A stretch of DNA of 13,351 nucleotides from Spirochaetota bacterium. Lineage in GTDB: Bacteria > Spirochaetota > JAGLSM01 > JAKPMW01. Where the stretch lies: the NCBI GenBank assembly GCA_029548715.1, contig JAKPMW010000006.1, positions 1 to 13,351 of the forward strand. Direction: 5' to 3'. The notes below the pieces were generated by a model. The model was given only the letters and a program-made list of their open reading frames with translations, searched no databases and was not told the origin of the DNA. Position numbers and translations under genes: made by a program. Shown here in pieces: positions 1 through 6,538 of this stretch (position 1 is its first letter; each line of letters starts with the position of its first letter).

Positions 1-1
1 G

Positions 2-1300
2 ACGCATCGCCTTGTCTCGGATGATGTGCGTTTCAAGAATCTCGGACTGGTTGTGATTGACGAGGAGCAGCGTTTCGGGGTGCAGCACAAGGAAAAACTC
101 AAGAAGATGCGCCGGATGGTGGACGTGATGACCCTGACGGCGACTCCCATTCCGCGGACCCTGCACATGTCACTGATCAAGGTCCGCGACATGAGTGTGA
201 TCCGGACGCCTCCCCGCTCACGCCTGCCGGTTGAGACCTATGTGCTTGAGTTCAACGAAAACATGGTCAAGCGGGCCATCATGGCCGAGCTCGACCGGGG
301 CGGGCAGATCTACTACCTGCATAACCGGGTCCAGTCGATTGAAAACGTGCGCCAGTTTATCGCGAGGCTGGTGCCCCAGGCTCGCGTCGGGGTGGCGCAT
401 GGACAGTTGCACGAGCATCAGCTTGAAAAAGTGATGCGTGATTTTATCGACGGGCATCTGGATATCCTGCTCTGTACCTCGATCATCGAGTCAGGGCTTG
501 ATATCCCCAATGCCAACACCCTGATCGTGGACCGGGCAGACGCCTTCGGCCTGGGCCAGTTGTACCAGATCCGGGGCCGGGTTGGACGTTCATCCCGGCG
601 CGGGTTTGCCTGGCTCTTTTATCCGCCGGACAGGTCACTCACCGAGCAGGCGCAAAAGCGCTTGCAGGTGATCAACGAGTTTACCGATCTTGGCTCGGGT
701 TTTGACCTCGCGATGCGTGACCTTGAGATCAGGGGGGTCGGCAACCTCTTCGGGGCCGAGCAGAGCGGAGACATCATTTCGGTCGGGTTTGACATGTACT
801 GCCGGATTCTGGATGATGCCGTGCGCGAGCTTGGTTCGGAGCTGCGTGAGGAACAGCCGGATACCGTCCTGAATCTGGATTTTGAGGGATATATTCCCGA
901 TGACTACATTCCCGATGAGCGGCAGAAGATCGAGATTTACAAGAGGATAGCGGCCTGTACCAGCGAGGCCGATGTGGACGCCCTCTCCCTTGAGGTCCGG
1001 GACCGCTTCGGACCGATTCCGGAGATCGTCTCCTCGCTCTTCAGGCTCTCCGGACTCAAGGCCGAGGGCCGGGCCGCCGGAGTGCGCAGCCTGGTGCAGC
1101 AGGGGCGCTATATTGCGATCGAGTTTGTGCGCAACCATGACATTGATCCGGCCCGGGTGGTCGGGCTTGTCCAGAAGGCCGGAGCCCGGCTTGTCCCCGG
1201 TGACAAGCTGCTCCTTCTGGTTCCCGATCCCGGCGGGGATCTCGCGGTCAAGGTTGACTTTTTGAAGAAAACGCTGCAAGATTTGAGGCAGTATTCCTGA
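2..1300 (+). CDS. mfd: Transcription-repair coupling factor Mfd, C-terminal part (5' end outside window)
   Basis: Mfd is a cytoplasmic ATP-driven DNA translocase that removes RNA polymerase stalled at lesions and recruits UvrA. Only about 432 C-terminal residues are visible; the frame is open to the first bases of the window, so the real start lies upstream. In visible numbering, the Walker B motif DEEQRFGV is at residues 20-27 and helicase motif III (TATPIPR) at 46-52. Further on are the second RecA-like domain with IIESGLDIP and the motif VI region with QIRGRVGRS. A C-terminal domain of the Mfd D7 type follows. The run of motifs matches E. coli Mfd closely and distinguishes it from RecG, because Mfd-type sequence (ANTLIVDRADAFGLGQLYQ) and a long C-terminal domain follow. 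The UvrB-like and RNA polymerase-interacting parts must lie upstream. The stop is followed closely by the next gene, suggesting co-transcription. Confidence 0.97.
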   Translation, partial: THRLVSDDVRFKNLGLVVIDEEQRFGVQHKEKLKKMRRMVDVMTLTATPIPRTLHMSLIKVRDMSVIRTPPRSRLPVETYVLEFNENMVKRAIMAELDRGGQIYYLHNRVQSIENVRQFIARLVPQARVGVAHGQLHEHQLEKVMRDFIDGHLDILLCTSIIESGLDIPNANTLIVDRADAFGLGQLYQIRGRVGRSSRRGFAWLFYPPDRSLTEQAQKRLQVINEFTDLGSGFDLAMRDLEIRGVGNLFGAEQSGDIISVGFDMYCRILDDAVRELGSELREEQPDTVLNLDFEGYIPDDYIPDERQKIEIYKRIAACTSEADVDALSLEVRDRFGPIPEIVSSLFRLSGLKAEGRAAGVRSLVQQGRYIAIEFVRNHDIDPARVVGLVQKAGARLVPGDKLLLLVPDPGGDLAVKVDFLKKTLQDLRQYS

Positions 1301-1356
1301 AATGGATGTGTTCGGGTTTTCGCGCGATGCCGTGCGATACAGCAGATATCTACGTG

Positions 1357-1362
1357 AAAGGA
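1357..1362 (+). promoter_or_regulatory. Ribosome binding site favouring the start at 1374
   Basis: AAAGGA lies 11 bases before the ATG at 1374. The first in-frame ATG, at 1302, overlaps the end region of mfd and has only a distant GAGG. Further in-frame ATGs exist at 1383 and 1404; 1404 has AAAGGG almost touching it, which is too close for a normal Shine-Dalgarno spacing. Confidence 0.5.
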
Positions 1363-1373
1363 TTTGGAAAATT

Positions 1374-2132
1374 ATGGAACAGATGGAACAGGGAAGAAAG
1401 GGAATGTCTTCCTGTACAAAGACGATTGTCGTTGGCGTTGCTGCTCTTGTTATCGGGCTGGTGGCCGGATTCCTGCTGAGCGGAGGCGCCGCATCGATGA
1501 GTCCCATGGAGATGGTGCGCAGCCTTGAGTCTTCGGTGGCCCGCCTGACCCCGGGGGATGACGGGGCCCTGCTCGCGACGATCGAGGATGAAAAGATCAC
1601 CCGCAAGACGTTTGACCAGCAGCTCTCGCTCTTTCTCAAGAGCAGCCAGCGCATGTCGCAGGAAGAGATCGTCAAGATGAAAAACAATCCTGCATTCCTC
1701 AGACAGTTTTTGCGCCAGCTTGTCGAAAACCGGATTGTTCTCAAGGCCATGGAAAGTGATCCCGAATTTGTCAGTAATCCCGAGCTGTATGTCTTCATGA
1801 ATCTCTCGCTGGCGGACGGCTTGCAGAAGTATTACCTCTACAAAAAATCCGGCTCGATCAGCATCGACACCAATGTCAGCGAGACCGAAATCGAAAAAAC
1901 ATACAACCAGTTGCGGGCCGATCCACGCTACGCCGAGCGGCTGGACAGGGTTCCCTTTGACCAGCTCAAGTCCATGCTCTCCCAGGAAATCGTCAAGCAG
2001 CGCCAGATGCGGGAGGTCCGTGATCTTCTGGACAAGGTCAGGGGCGGCTTCCGGACCCATATTCATGACGAGGTCTTCGGCAAGACAGCCGGCTCGACCA
2101 ATGCCCCGGCAGGCATTCTCCCGGTGCAATGA
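1374..2132 (+). CDS. Membrane-anchored SurA N-domain-like periplasmic protein
   Basis: With the start at 1374 this is a 252-residue protein. A short charged N-terminus is followed by one hydrophobic segment at about residues 17-36 (from TIVVGVAAL to GFLLSGG), which reads as an uncleaved membrane anchor or signal-anchor. The rest would lie in the periplasm. Residues from about 65 (DDGALLATIEDEKITRKTFD) onward resemble the helical N-terminal chaperone domain of SurA/PrsA-type peptidyl-prolyl isomerases: a small 'I-D-x-x-I-T' strand, then long charged helices containing FLRQFLRQLVENRIVLKA. No parvulin catalytic domain follows, so isomerase activity is unlikely. The C-terminus (FGKTAGSTNAPAGILPVQ) looks disordered. 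It lies between mfd and a lipid acyltransferase gene, seven bases from the latter, in an apparent operon. An outer membrane or periplasmic folding role is an inference. The start is uncertain among 1302, 1374, 1383 and 1404. Confidence 0.72.
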   Translation: MEQMEQGRKGMSSCTKTIVVGVAALVIGLVAGFLLSGGAASMSPMEMVRSLESSVARLTPGDDGALLATIEDEKITRKTFDQQLSLFLKSSQRMSQEEIVKMKNNPAFLRQFLRQLVENRIVLKAMESDPEFVSNPELYVFMNLSLADGLQKYYLYKKSGSISIDTNVSETEIEKTYNQLRADPRYAERLDRVPFDQLKSMLSQEIVKQRQMREVRDLLDKVRGGFRTHIHDEVFGKTAGSTNAPAGILPVQ

Positions 2133-2138
2133 TCAGGC

Positions 2139-3104
2139 ATGGCCAAATCTGCCTCTCTTGAGCTCGTCGAGTATCTCCCGGCGAGCTTTATCATGTATTG
2201 CCTCCGGCTTGTTCCCCTGCGCCAGGCGACCAGGGCCGGTGCCGCGTTTGGCCGTCTGGTCTGGCGGCTCTCGCCATCCCAGCGCAGGACAGCCTGTGCC
2301 AACCTTGCGCTGGCGTTTGGCGAAAGCATGAGCCTGGCTGAGCAGAGGAGGATTGCCCGGGCCTCATGCGAGAGCATGGGAAAAACGATTTTCGAATTTA
2401 TGCAGTTCCCGAAACTCTCGCGGGATGACCTGCTCGCCAGGGTGCGCTTTGTCAACCTTGAAGCCATGGACAGGGCCCTTGCAATGGGAAAGGGTGTGAT
2501 CGCTGCAACGGCACATTTGGCAAACTGGGAGTTTTTTGCCGCGGCCTTTGCCTCAACCGGCCGCCCCCTGGCTGCCATCGTCCGTCCCCTTGACAACAAG
2601 CGGCTTGACCGGCACGTCGAAAACCTGCGCGCTTCAAAGGGGGTTGAGGTTGTTCCCCGTGGCGTTACCCTGCGTGCAGGCCTGGCTGCGCTCAAAAAGG
2701 GCAAGGTCCTGGCGTTTCTGATGGACCAGAATGCCGCCCGGCATGGTGTCTTTGTCCCGTTTTTCGGAAAGCCGGCGGCAACAGTCAGCGGTCCGGCCGC
2801 ACTGGCCACGCGGCTTGATGTCCCGCTTGTTTTCTGTTATTCCCGGCGCGAAGAAGACGGCCTGTTTTCGCTCGTCTTCAGTGATATTATCCCGCCGTGC
2901 AGACAGTACGATTCGGAAGAAGAAAATATTATTGCCACGACTGCGGACCTGACGGGTCGAATTGAAGCGGCAGTGAGGGAAAGGCCCGAAGACTGGCTCT
3001 GGATGCATCCCCGCTGGAGGACGCAGCCTGCGGATGCTTGTGACGAGGTCAGCAGGCGGAGTGCGGTGCTGGGCGGCTGGCTGCCTGGGGAGGAAGCCCG
3101 ATGA
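2139..3104 (+). CDS. LpxL/HtrB-family lysophospholipid (lipid A-type) acyltransferase
   Basis: This family transfers an acyl chain from acyl-ACP to lipid A precursors or other glycolipids at the inner face of the cytoplasmic membrane. The 321-residue length is usual for it. The catalytic HX4E motif is visible as HLANWE, His126 to Glu131. Other family marks follow in the normal order: a conserved DQNAA segment, VPFFGKPAATVSGPAALA, and near the C-terminus RPEDWLWMHPRWRTQP. The N-terminus (LEYLPASFIMYCLRLVPLR) is a typical weakly hydrophobic membrane-associating helix, which supports the start at 2139. The gene begins 7 bases after the previous stop and its TGA overlaps the ATG of the next gene (ATGA at 3101-3104), so translational coupling is likely. 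Sequence alone cannot tell lipid A acylation from acylation of another glycolipid or phosphatidylinositol mannoside-like substrate. Confidence 0.9.
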   Translation: MAKSASLELVEYLPASFIMYCLRLVPLRQATRAGAAFGRLVWRLSPSQRRTACANLALAFGESMSLAEQRRIARASCESMGKTIFEFMQFPKLSRDDLLARVRFVNLEAMDRALAMGKGVIAATAHLANWEFFAAAFASTGRPLAAIVRPLDNKRLDRHVENLRASKGVEVVPRGVTLRAGLAALKKGKVLAFLMDQNAARHGVFVPFFGKPAATVSGPAALATRLDVPLVFCYSRREEDGLFSLVFSDIIPPCRQYDSEEENIIATTADLTGRIEAAVRERPEDWLWMHPRWRTQPADACDEVSRRSAVLGGWLPGEEAR

Positions 3105-4612
3105 AGAAGGTACTTGTTGTTGTCAATGCTGTCGGGGTGACACCGGTTGTCTGCCAGGAATTTTCGCGCAGGACCGTCTGGGAGGAGACCATCAGACGGG
3201 TAGCCAGCTCTGCCGATTACGATGCGCTCCTTGTCCGTTTAGCCGGGGAAGGCGTGCTTCCTCCCGAGTGCGGACTCCCCGAGCTTCGTGTCAGCGGAAA
3301 TGGATCACATGCCGTTTTGACCGCCCTGTCCGGAGACCATCCGGGATACGACTGGTACGTTTTTGTTTCGCTCTCCTCTGCCTTTCTCGATCCGTCCCTG
3401 ATCGGGCACTTTGTCCAGGTCGGGGAGCGCCAGCTTGCACACTACGTGTATGGCGAACATTTTCCCCGCGGGATGGCACCCGAGGTGCTTTCGGCCGAAG
3501 CGCTGACCATCCTCTGTGGTGTCTCAAGCGGGCGGGATTTTCCCTTTTCGGATGAGGCCATCTTTGACCTGATGGGGCTGGATATCAATTCATGGGATAT
3601 CGAGATGGTCGTGTCCGAACATGACTTTCGCCGGATGCGCCTTGATTTGCGGGTGATGACTTCCGAGGCGGCGGCCCGGATGCGCAGCCTGCTGACTCTT
3701 GATCCGGGACTGGCTGATGACTGGTCGTGGGAACGCCTTTCGCTGGTGCTTAGGTCCCATCCCGAAATTTTGCGAACCCTGCCAGCCTATGTCGAATTTG
3801 ACCTGCTGGATACGTGCCAGCTCGCCTGCCGGTTTTGCCCGCGGACCCTGCTTTTGCCCGCAGCGGAGCGGGTTGTTTCACTTGATGAGGCCCGCCGGGT
3901 GATTGATGAACTGGCCCGGTTTGCTCCGGGGGCTACGCTGGCGCTCTCTCCCTTTTCCGAACCTCTCCTGCATCCGGAGTGCGGGACTATCATCCGCATG
4001 GTGCTGGATGCCGGTCTGCGCCTTGTCCTTGAGACAAACGGACTGGCCCTTGACCAGGGTATGGCAGCCCTTTTGGCCGCGGCGGATCCCGAGCGCTGTA
4101 TCGTGATTGTCTCCCTGGATTTTTCCGATCCCGTCAGGTACGAAAACGAGAAGGGGTCCGGTCTTTTGGGGCTGGCCGAGGAAAACCTGCGGCGCCTCTT
4201 CTCGCTCCGGCAGCGTAATGTCTGGCTGCAGGCAATCCAGTTTGAGCAGGATGATGCTGCGCTGGATGCCTTTTATGAGAAATGGAAAGAATACGCGGAT
4301 GCCATTTTGCCGCGAAAGTACAATACCTGGTGTCATCGCCTTCCGGGAAATCCGGCGGTTGATCTTTCCCCGCTGGTACGCACGCCCTGCTGGCATCTTG
4401 CCCGTGATCTTGTGATCCGTCCGGACGGAAGTGTGGGAATGTGCAAGCAGGATCCCGAAGGCCGGGTGTTTTCGGGCAATGTCTTCAGTGAGGGACTTGC
4501 TGCGGTCTGGCAGCGGCTTGATGAACAGTGGCAGCGCCATTGCGGGGACGAGGTCTCCCGGGGAGACGATCTCTGCCGGGTGTGTGACGAGTGGCATACG
4601 TTTAACTTTTAG
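3101..4612 (+). CDS. Spiro-SPASM protein: degenerate nucleotidyltransferase domain fused to radical SAM/SPASM enzyme
   Basis: The protein has 503 residues. Residues about 235-420 form a radical SAM domain: Cys239, Cys243 and Cys246 make the CX3CX2C motif (CQLACRFC) that binds the 4Fe-4S cluster used to cleave S-adenosylmethionine. A SPASM-like C-terminus carries further cysteines at 430, 448, 481, 492 and 495, expected to hold an auxiliary iron-sulphur cluster; the last three form CX10CX2C. Residues about 1-200 are not part of the radical SAM fold. By eye they follow the SpsF-like protein encoded at 5724-6407 (VLVVVNA against VLAIIQA; EVLSAEAL against EVIRRTAL), but lack its RTGSTRLPGK loop and GDNP motif. 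The architecture agrees with the family named spiro-SPASM, known from spirochaetes; its substrate is not established to my knowledge. The start overlaps the previous stop and the next gene follows after 8 bases. The neighbours suggest a sugar, glycan or glycoprotein modification role, which is inference. Confidence 0.85.
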   Translation: MKKVLVVVNAVGVTPVVCQEFSRRTVWEETIRRVASSADYDALLVRLAGEGVLPPECGLPELRVSGNGSHAVLTALSGDHPGYDWYVFVSLSSAFLDPSLIGHFVQVGERQLAHYVYGEHFPRGMAPEVLSAEALTILCGVSSGRDFPFSDEAIFDLMGLDINSWDIEMVVSEHDFRRMRLDLRVMTSEAAARMRSLLTLDPGLADDWSWERLSLVLRSHPEILRTLPAYVEFDLLDTCQLACRFCPRTLLLPAAERVVSLDEARRVIDELARFAPGATLALSPFSEPLLHPECGTIIRMVLDAGLRLVLETNGLALDQGMAALLAAADPERCIVIVSLDFSDPVRYENEKGSGLLGLAEENLRRLFSLRQRNVWLQAIQFEQDDAALDAFYEKWKEYADAILPRKYNTWCHRLPGNPAVDLSPLVRTPCWHLARDLVIRPDGSVGMCKQDPEGRVFSGNVFSEGLAAVWQRLDEQWQRHCGDEVSRGDDLCRVCDEWHTFNF

Positions 4613-4620
4613 GGCAGGGC

Positions 4621-5727
4621 ATGACGCAGACAGGATTTACCCAGCTTGGCAAACGGCTTTCGGCCCAGGAAAAGCGGGAATATGCCCGCCGGATCGAGCT
4701 GAGTGTGCTGTGTATCAACCTTTCGGGGCGGAGTTTTCGCATGCCCGCCTTTGAGCGTACAGCTGCCATGGTCGCGGCCCTTTCGCCCCTGGCCGAGCTG
4801 ATTCTGGTCGACCTCGATGCACCCCACAGCAGGAATGATCTTTTGCTTGAAGAATTCCCATGGATGCGGATCATCATCCCTACCGCCCGGATGGGGCTGG
4901 CGGCTGCAGTCGCTCTCGGGGTGCGGGAGGCGCTGGGACAGCGGATCTTCATTCTTGATACCGCCTCGGCGATTGCCTTTTTCGATATCCCCAAGGCGCT
5001 GCAGGCGTTTCGCGAGGACCGCAGGCTTTTTGCCATTGGGCCGGCGATTGTAGCCGGAGAGGAGACCGAGTGCCCCGTGCGCCTTGAGGGCAGGCTGGTC
5101 GAGGGGCGGCTGCGGATTGACGAGCGGATCCCGCTTGAGGCAGGCCCCTCGCTGGCCCTGCGCAGATTTTGCGGACTCTACGACCGCGAAAAGGTTCTCT
5201 TTCTTGGCGCTCCGCCGGACGTGCTCCCTCCGGACTGGGCCGCACTGGAATGGTTTGTCGCTGCCTGGAGCCGGGGCTGGCGGACAATGGTTGATCCGGC
5301 GCACTGTCTCTACATTCCCGGCGAGTGGCAGGTGTCCATGTTGCCAGGGGCGGGATTTCTTGAGCGTGTGCGCTTTGTCCGGCAGGAGATCGGCTTTTTG
5401 CGCAGGCACTGTCCGGGCAGGGATCAGGTCCGGGCCCGGAGGCACAGCATTTTTTTCAAGGCCTGGGCCAATATCTTCAGGCTGGACTTCACTCTCCTGT
5501 TTGCCGGGCTGACCCATAACCGTTTCCGGCGCCATGCGCGAAACACGCTCTGCAGCCTGCAGGAGGTCCTGCTGATGGCCGCTGCCAGTCTGGACCCGCG
5601 GACGGAACAAGGGCAGCACGGTGCTGACGAGCCGGCTGGCCTGGGGCAGGCGGCCGGCTTGAGAGGGATGCTTGAGGAGGGCAGTGCTGACAAGGAGCCG
5701 GGAGTGCAGGAGGGTGCAGGAGAATGA
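4621..5727 (+). CDS. GT2-like glycosyltransferase, atypical
   Basis: The protein has 368 residues. A GT-A-like Rossmann start is seen at residues 27-66: the strand RIELSVLCIN, then ELILVDLDAP with Asp64 and Asp66. It is followed by MGLAAAVALGVREALGQ and the strand IFILDTASA (Asp113). This is the layout of family 2 glycosyltransferases such as rhamnosyltransferases, where the second region normally reads 'LDPD' (DXD metal motif); here it reads LDTA, so the usual metal-binding pair is incomplete. The segment RRHSIFFKAWANIFRLDF resembles the amphipathic C-terminal helices of membrane-associated GT2 enzymes. The last 40 or so residues are rich in Gly, Glu and Ala and look disordered. A GGGCAGGGC stretch precedes the ATG. 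The stop overlaps the next start (ATGA, 5724-5727). Transfer of a nucleotide-activated sugar to a surface glycan is inferred; donor and acceptor are unknown. Confidence 0.7.
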   Translation: MTQTGFTQLGKRLSAQEKREYARRIELSVLCINLSGRSFRMPAFERTAAMVAALSPLAELILVDLDAPHSRNDLLLEEFPWMRIIIPTARMGLAAAVALGVREALGQRIFILDTASAIAFFDIPKALQAFREDRRLFAIGPAIVAGEETECPVRLEGRLVEGRLRIDERIPLEAGPSLALRRFCGLYDREKVLFLGAPPDVLPPDWAALEWFVAAWSRGWRTMVDPAHCLYIPGEWQVSMLPGAGFLERVRFVRQEIGFLRRHCPGRDQVRARRHSIFFKAWANIFRLDFTLLFAGLTHNRFRRHARNTLCSLQEVLLMAAASLDPRTEQGQHGADEPAGLGQAAGLRGMLEEGSADKEPGVQEGAGE

Positions 5728-6407
5728 AAGTGCTTGCCATCATCCAGGCGCGGACCGGCTCGACCCGGCTTCCCGGCAAGGTCGCCCTGCCCCTTGCGGG
5801 CAGGCCACTGATTCAGAGGGTGATCGAGGCTGTCCGGGCTGCAGAGCTGGTGACGGACGTGGTGCTGGCAGTGCCCGAAGGGGACCATGATGCGCTGGCC
5901 CCGCAGGCCGAGGCTGCTGGCTGCAGGATCTTTGCCGGCCCCGAGGAGGATGTCCTTGGGCGGTTTGCCCTGGCGTCAGCCCTGGTTGCATCTGATACCA
6001 TAGTGCGTGCCACCGGGGACAACCCCTTTGTCTGTCCTGAACACATCGACTCCATCCTGAGGCATCATGCCCAACAAGGGGCCGACCTCTCACACTGGCT
6101 GGGGATCCCCCTGGGGAGTGGTGTCGAGGTCATCAGGCGCACAGCCCTGCTTGAGGCCGCTGCCTCAGCCCGCCTGCCCGGCGAACGGGAGCATGTTACT
6201 CCCTGGATTTATGCCAACCGGGATCGTTTTCGTGTCGAAGAGCCCGATCTCTCGCTGGACCCGGGAATCAGGCTGACTGTGGACACCCGGGAGGATTATG
6301 CCCGGGCTGTTCGCCTTGCGGATTTTTTCCATCAGCGGGGGATGCTTCCGGTCAGGCTTGGCCAGATTTTTGCTCTCTGGGAAACCGATCCCGCTCTGTT
6401 TTGCTGA
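5724..6407 (+). CDS. spsF: SpsF-like cytidylyltransferase (CMP-sugar synthetase family)
   Basis: The protein has 227 residues, near the family's usual length of about 230-250. The N-terminal nucleotide-binding signature is complete: IIQARTGSTRLPGKVALPL at residues 6-24. A GDNPF motif follows with Asp99 as probable metal ligand, then GVEVIRRTALLEAA, the GEREHVTPWIY segment and RLTVDTREDYARAV near the end; this order is typical of SpsF, PseF and related acidic-sugar cytidylyltransferases. Such enzymes activate a sugar with CTP in the cytoplasm. The best-known relative names are Bacillus SpsF (spore coat polysaccharide) and PseF (CMP-pseudaminic acid), and the actual sugar here cannot be read from sequence. 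The gene is coupled to the glycosyltransferase upstream by ATGA and is followed, after a 131-base gap, by a PseG/SpsG-like gene. SpsF and SpsG homologues commonly occur together. Confidence 0.88.
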   Translation: MKVLAIIQARTGSTRLPGKVALPLAGRPLIQRVIEAVRAAELVTDVVLAVPEGDHDALAPQAEAAGCRIFAGPEEDVLGRFALASALVASDTIVRATGDNPFVCPEHIDSILRHHAQQGADLSHWLGIPLGSGVEVIRRTALLEAAASARLPGEREHVTPWIYANRDRFRVEEPDLSLDPGIRLTVDTREDYARAVRLADFFHQRGMLPVRLGQIFALWETDPALFC

Positions 6408-6538
6408 CAGATCCGGTTCATGACGGCGTGAGGTTGTTCCCCTGAAAGCCTCATCACGGCAGCGAAAAATCGTTAGCTTTAGGGCGATGTGCCCGGTGTA
6501 CGGCGCCGGCGGGAAATACATCGCGGGAGCGGTTTCGC
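6408..6538 (+). other. Intergenic leader with a possible stem-loop before the PseG-like gene
   Basis: This 131-base gap is the largest between the plus-strand genes of the left block. GCGATGT (6484-6490) and ACATCGC (6518-6524) are a perfect 7-base inverted repeat, and the enclosed bases include CCC/GGG and CGGCGCCG segments that could extend the pairing. The 3' arm ends directly at the probable ribosome binding site GGGAG (6525-6529), nine bases before the ATG at 6539. A weaker 5-6 base stem (TGAGG with CCTCA, 6431-6454 region) has no T-run after it, so I do not call a terminator. I see no convincing promoter. Confidence 0.35.

Noticed and set aside
1302..1373. Upstream start at 1302 for the SurA-like protein
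   Set aside because: It would add 24 residues of mixed charge ahead of the membrane segment and has no well-placed ribosome binding site.
635..1798. Long minus-strand open frame (387 codons) across the mfd end and the SurA-like gene
   Set aside because: It lies antisense to clearly homologous coding sequence, its translation has no recognisable motif, and GC-rich DNA often gives such shadow frames.
4609..5619. Minus-strand open frame (336 codons) opposite the glycosyltransferase gene
   Set aside because: Pro/Gln/Arg-rich low-complexity translation with no family resemblance; the opposite strand fits tightly into an operon with overlaps.
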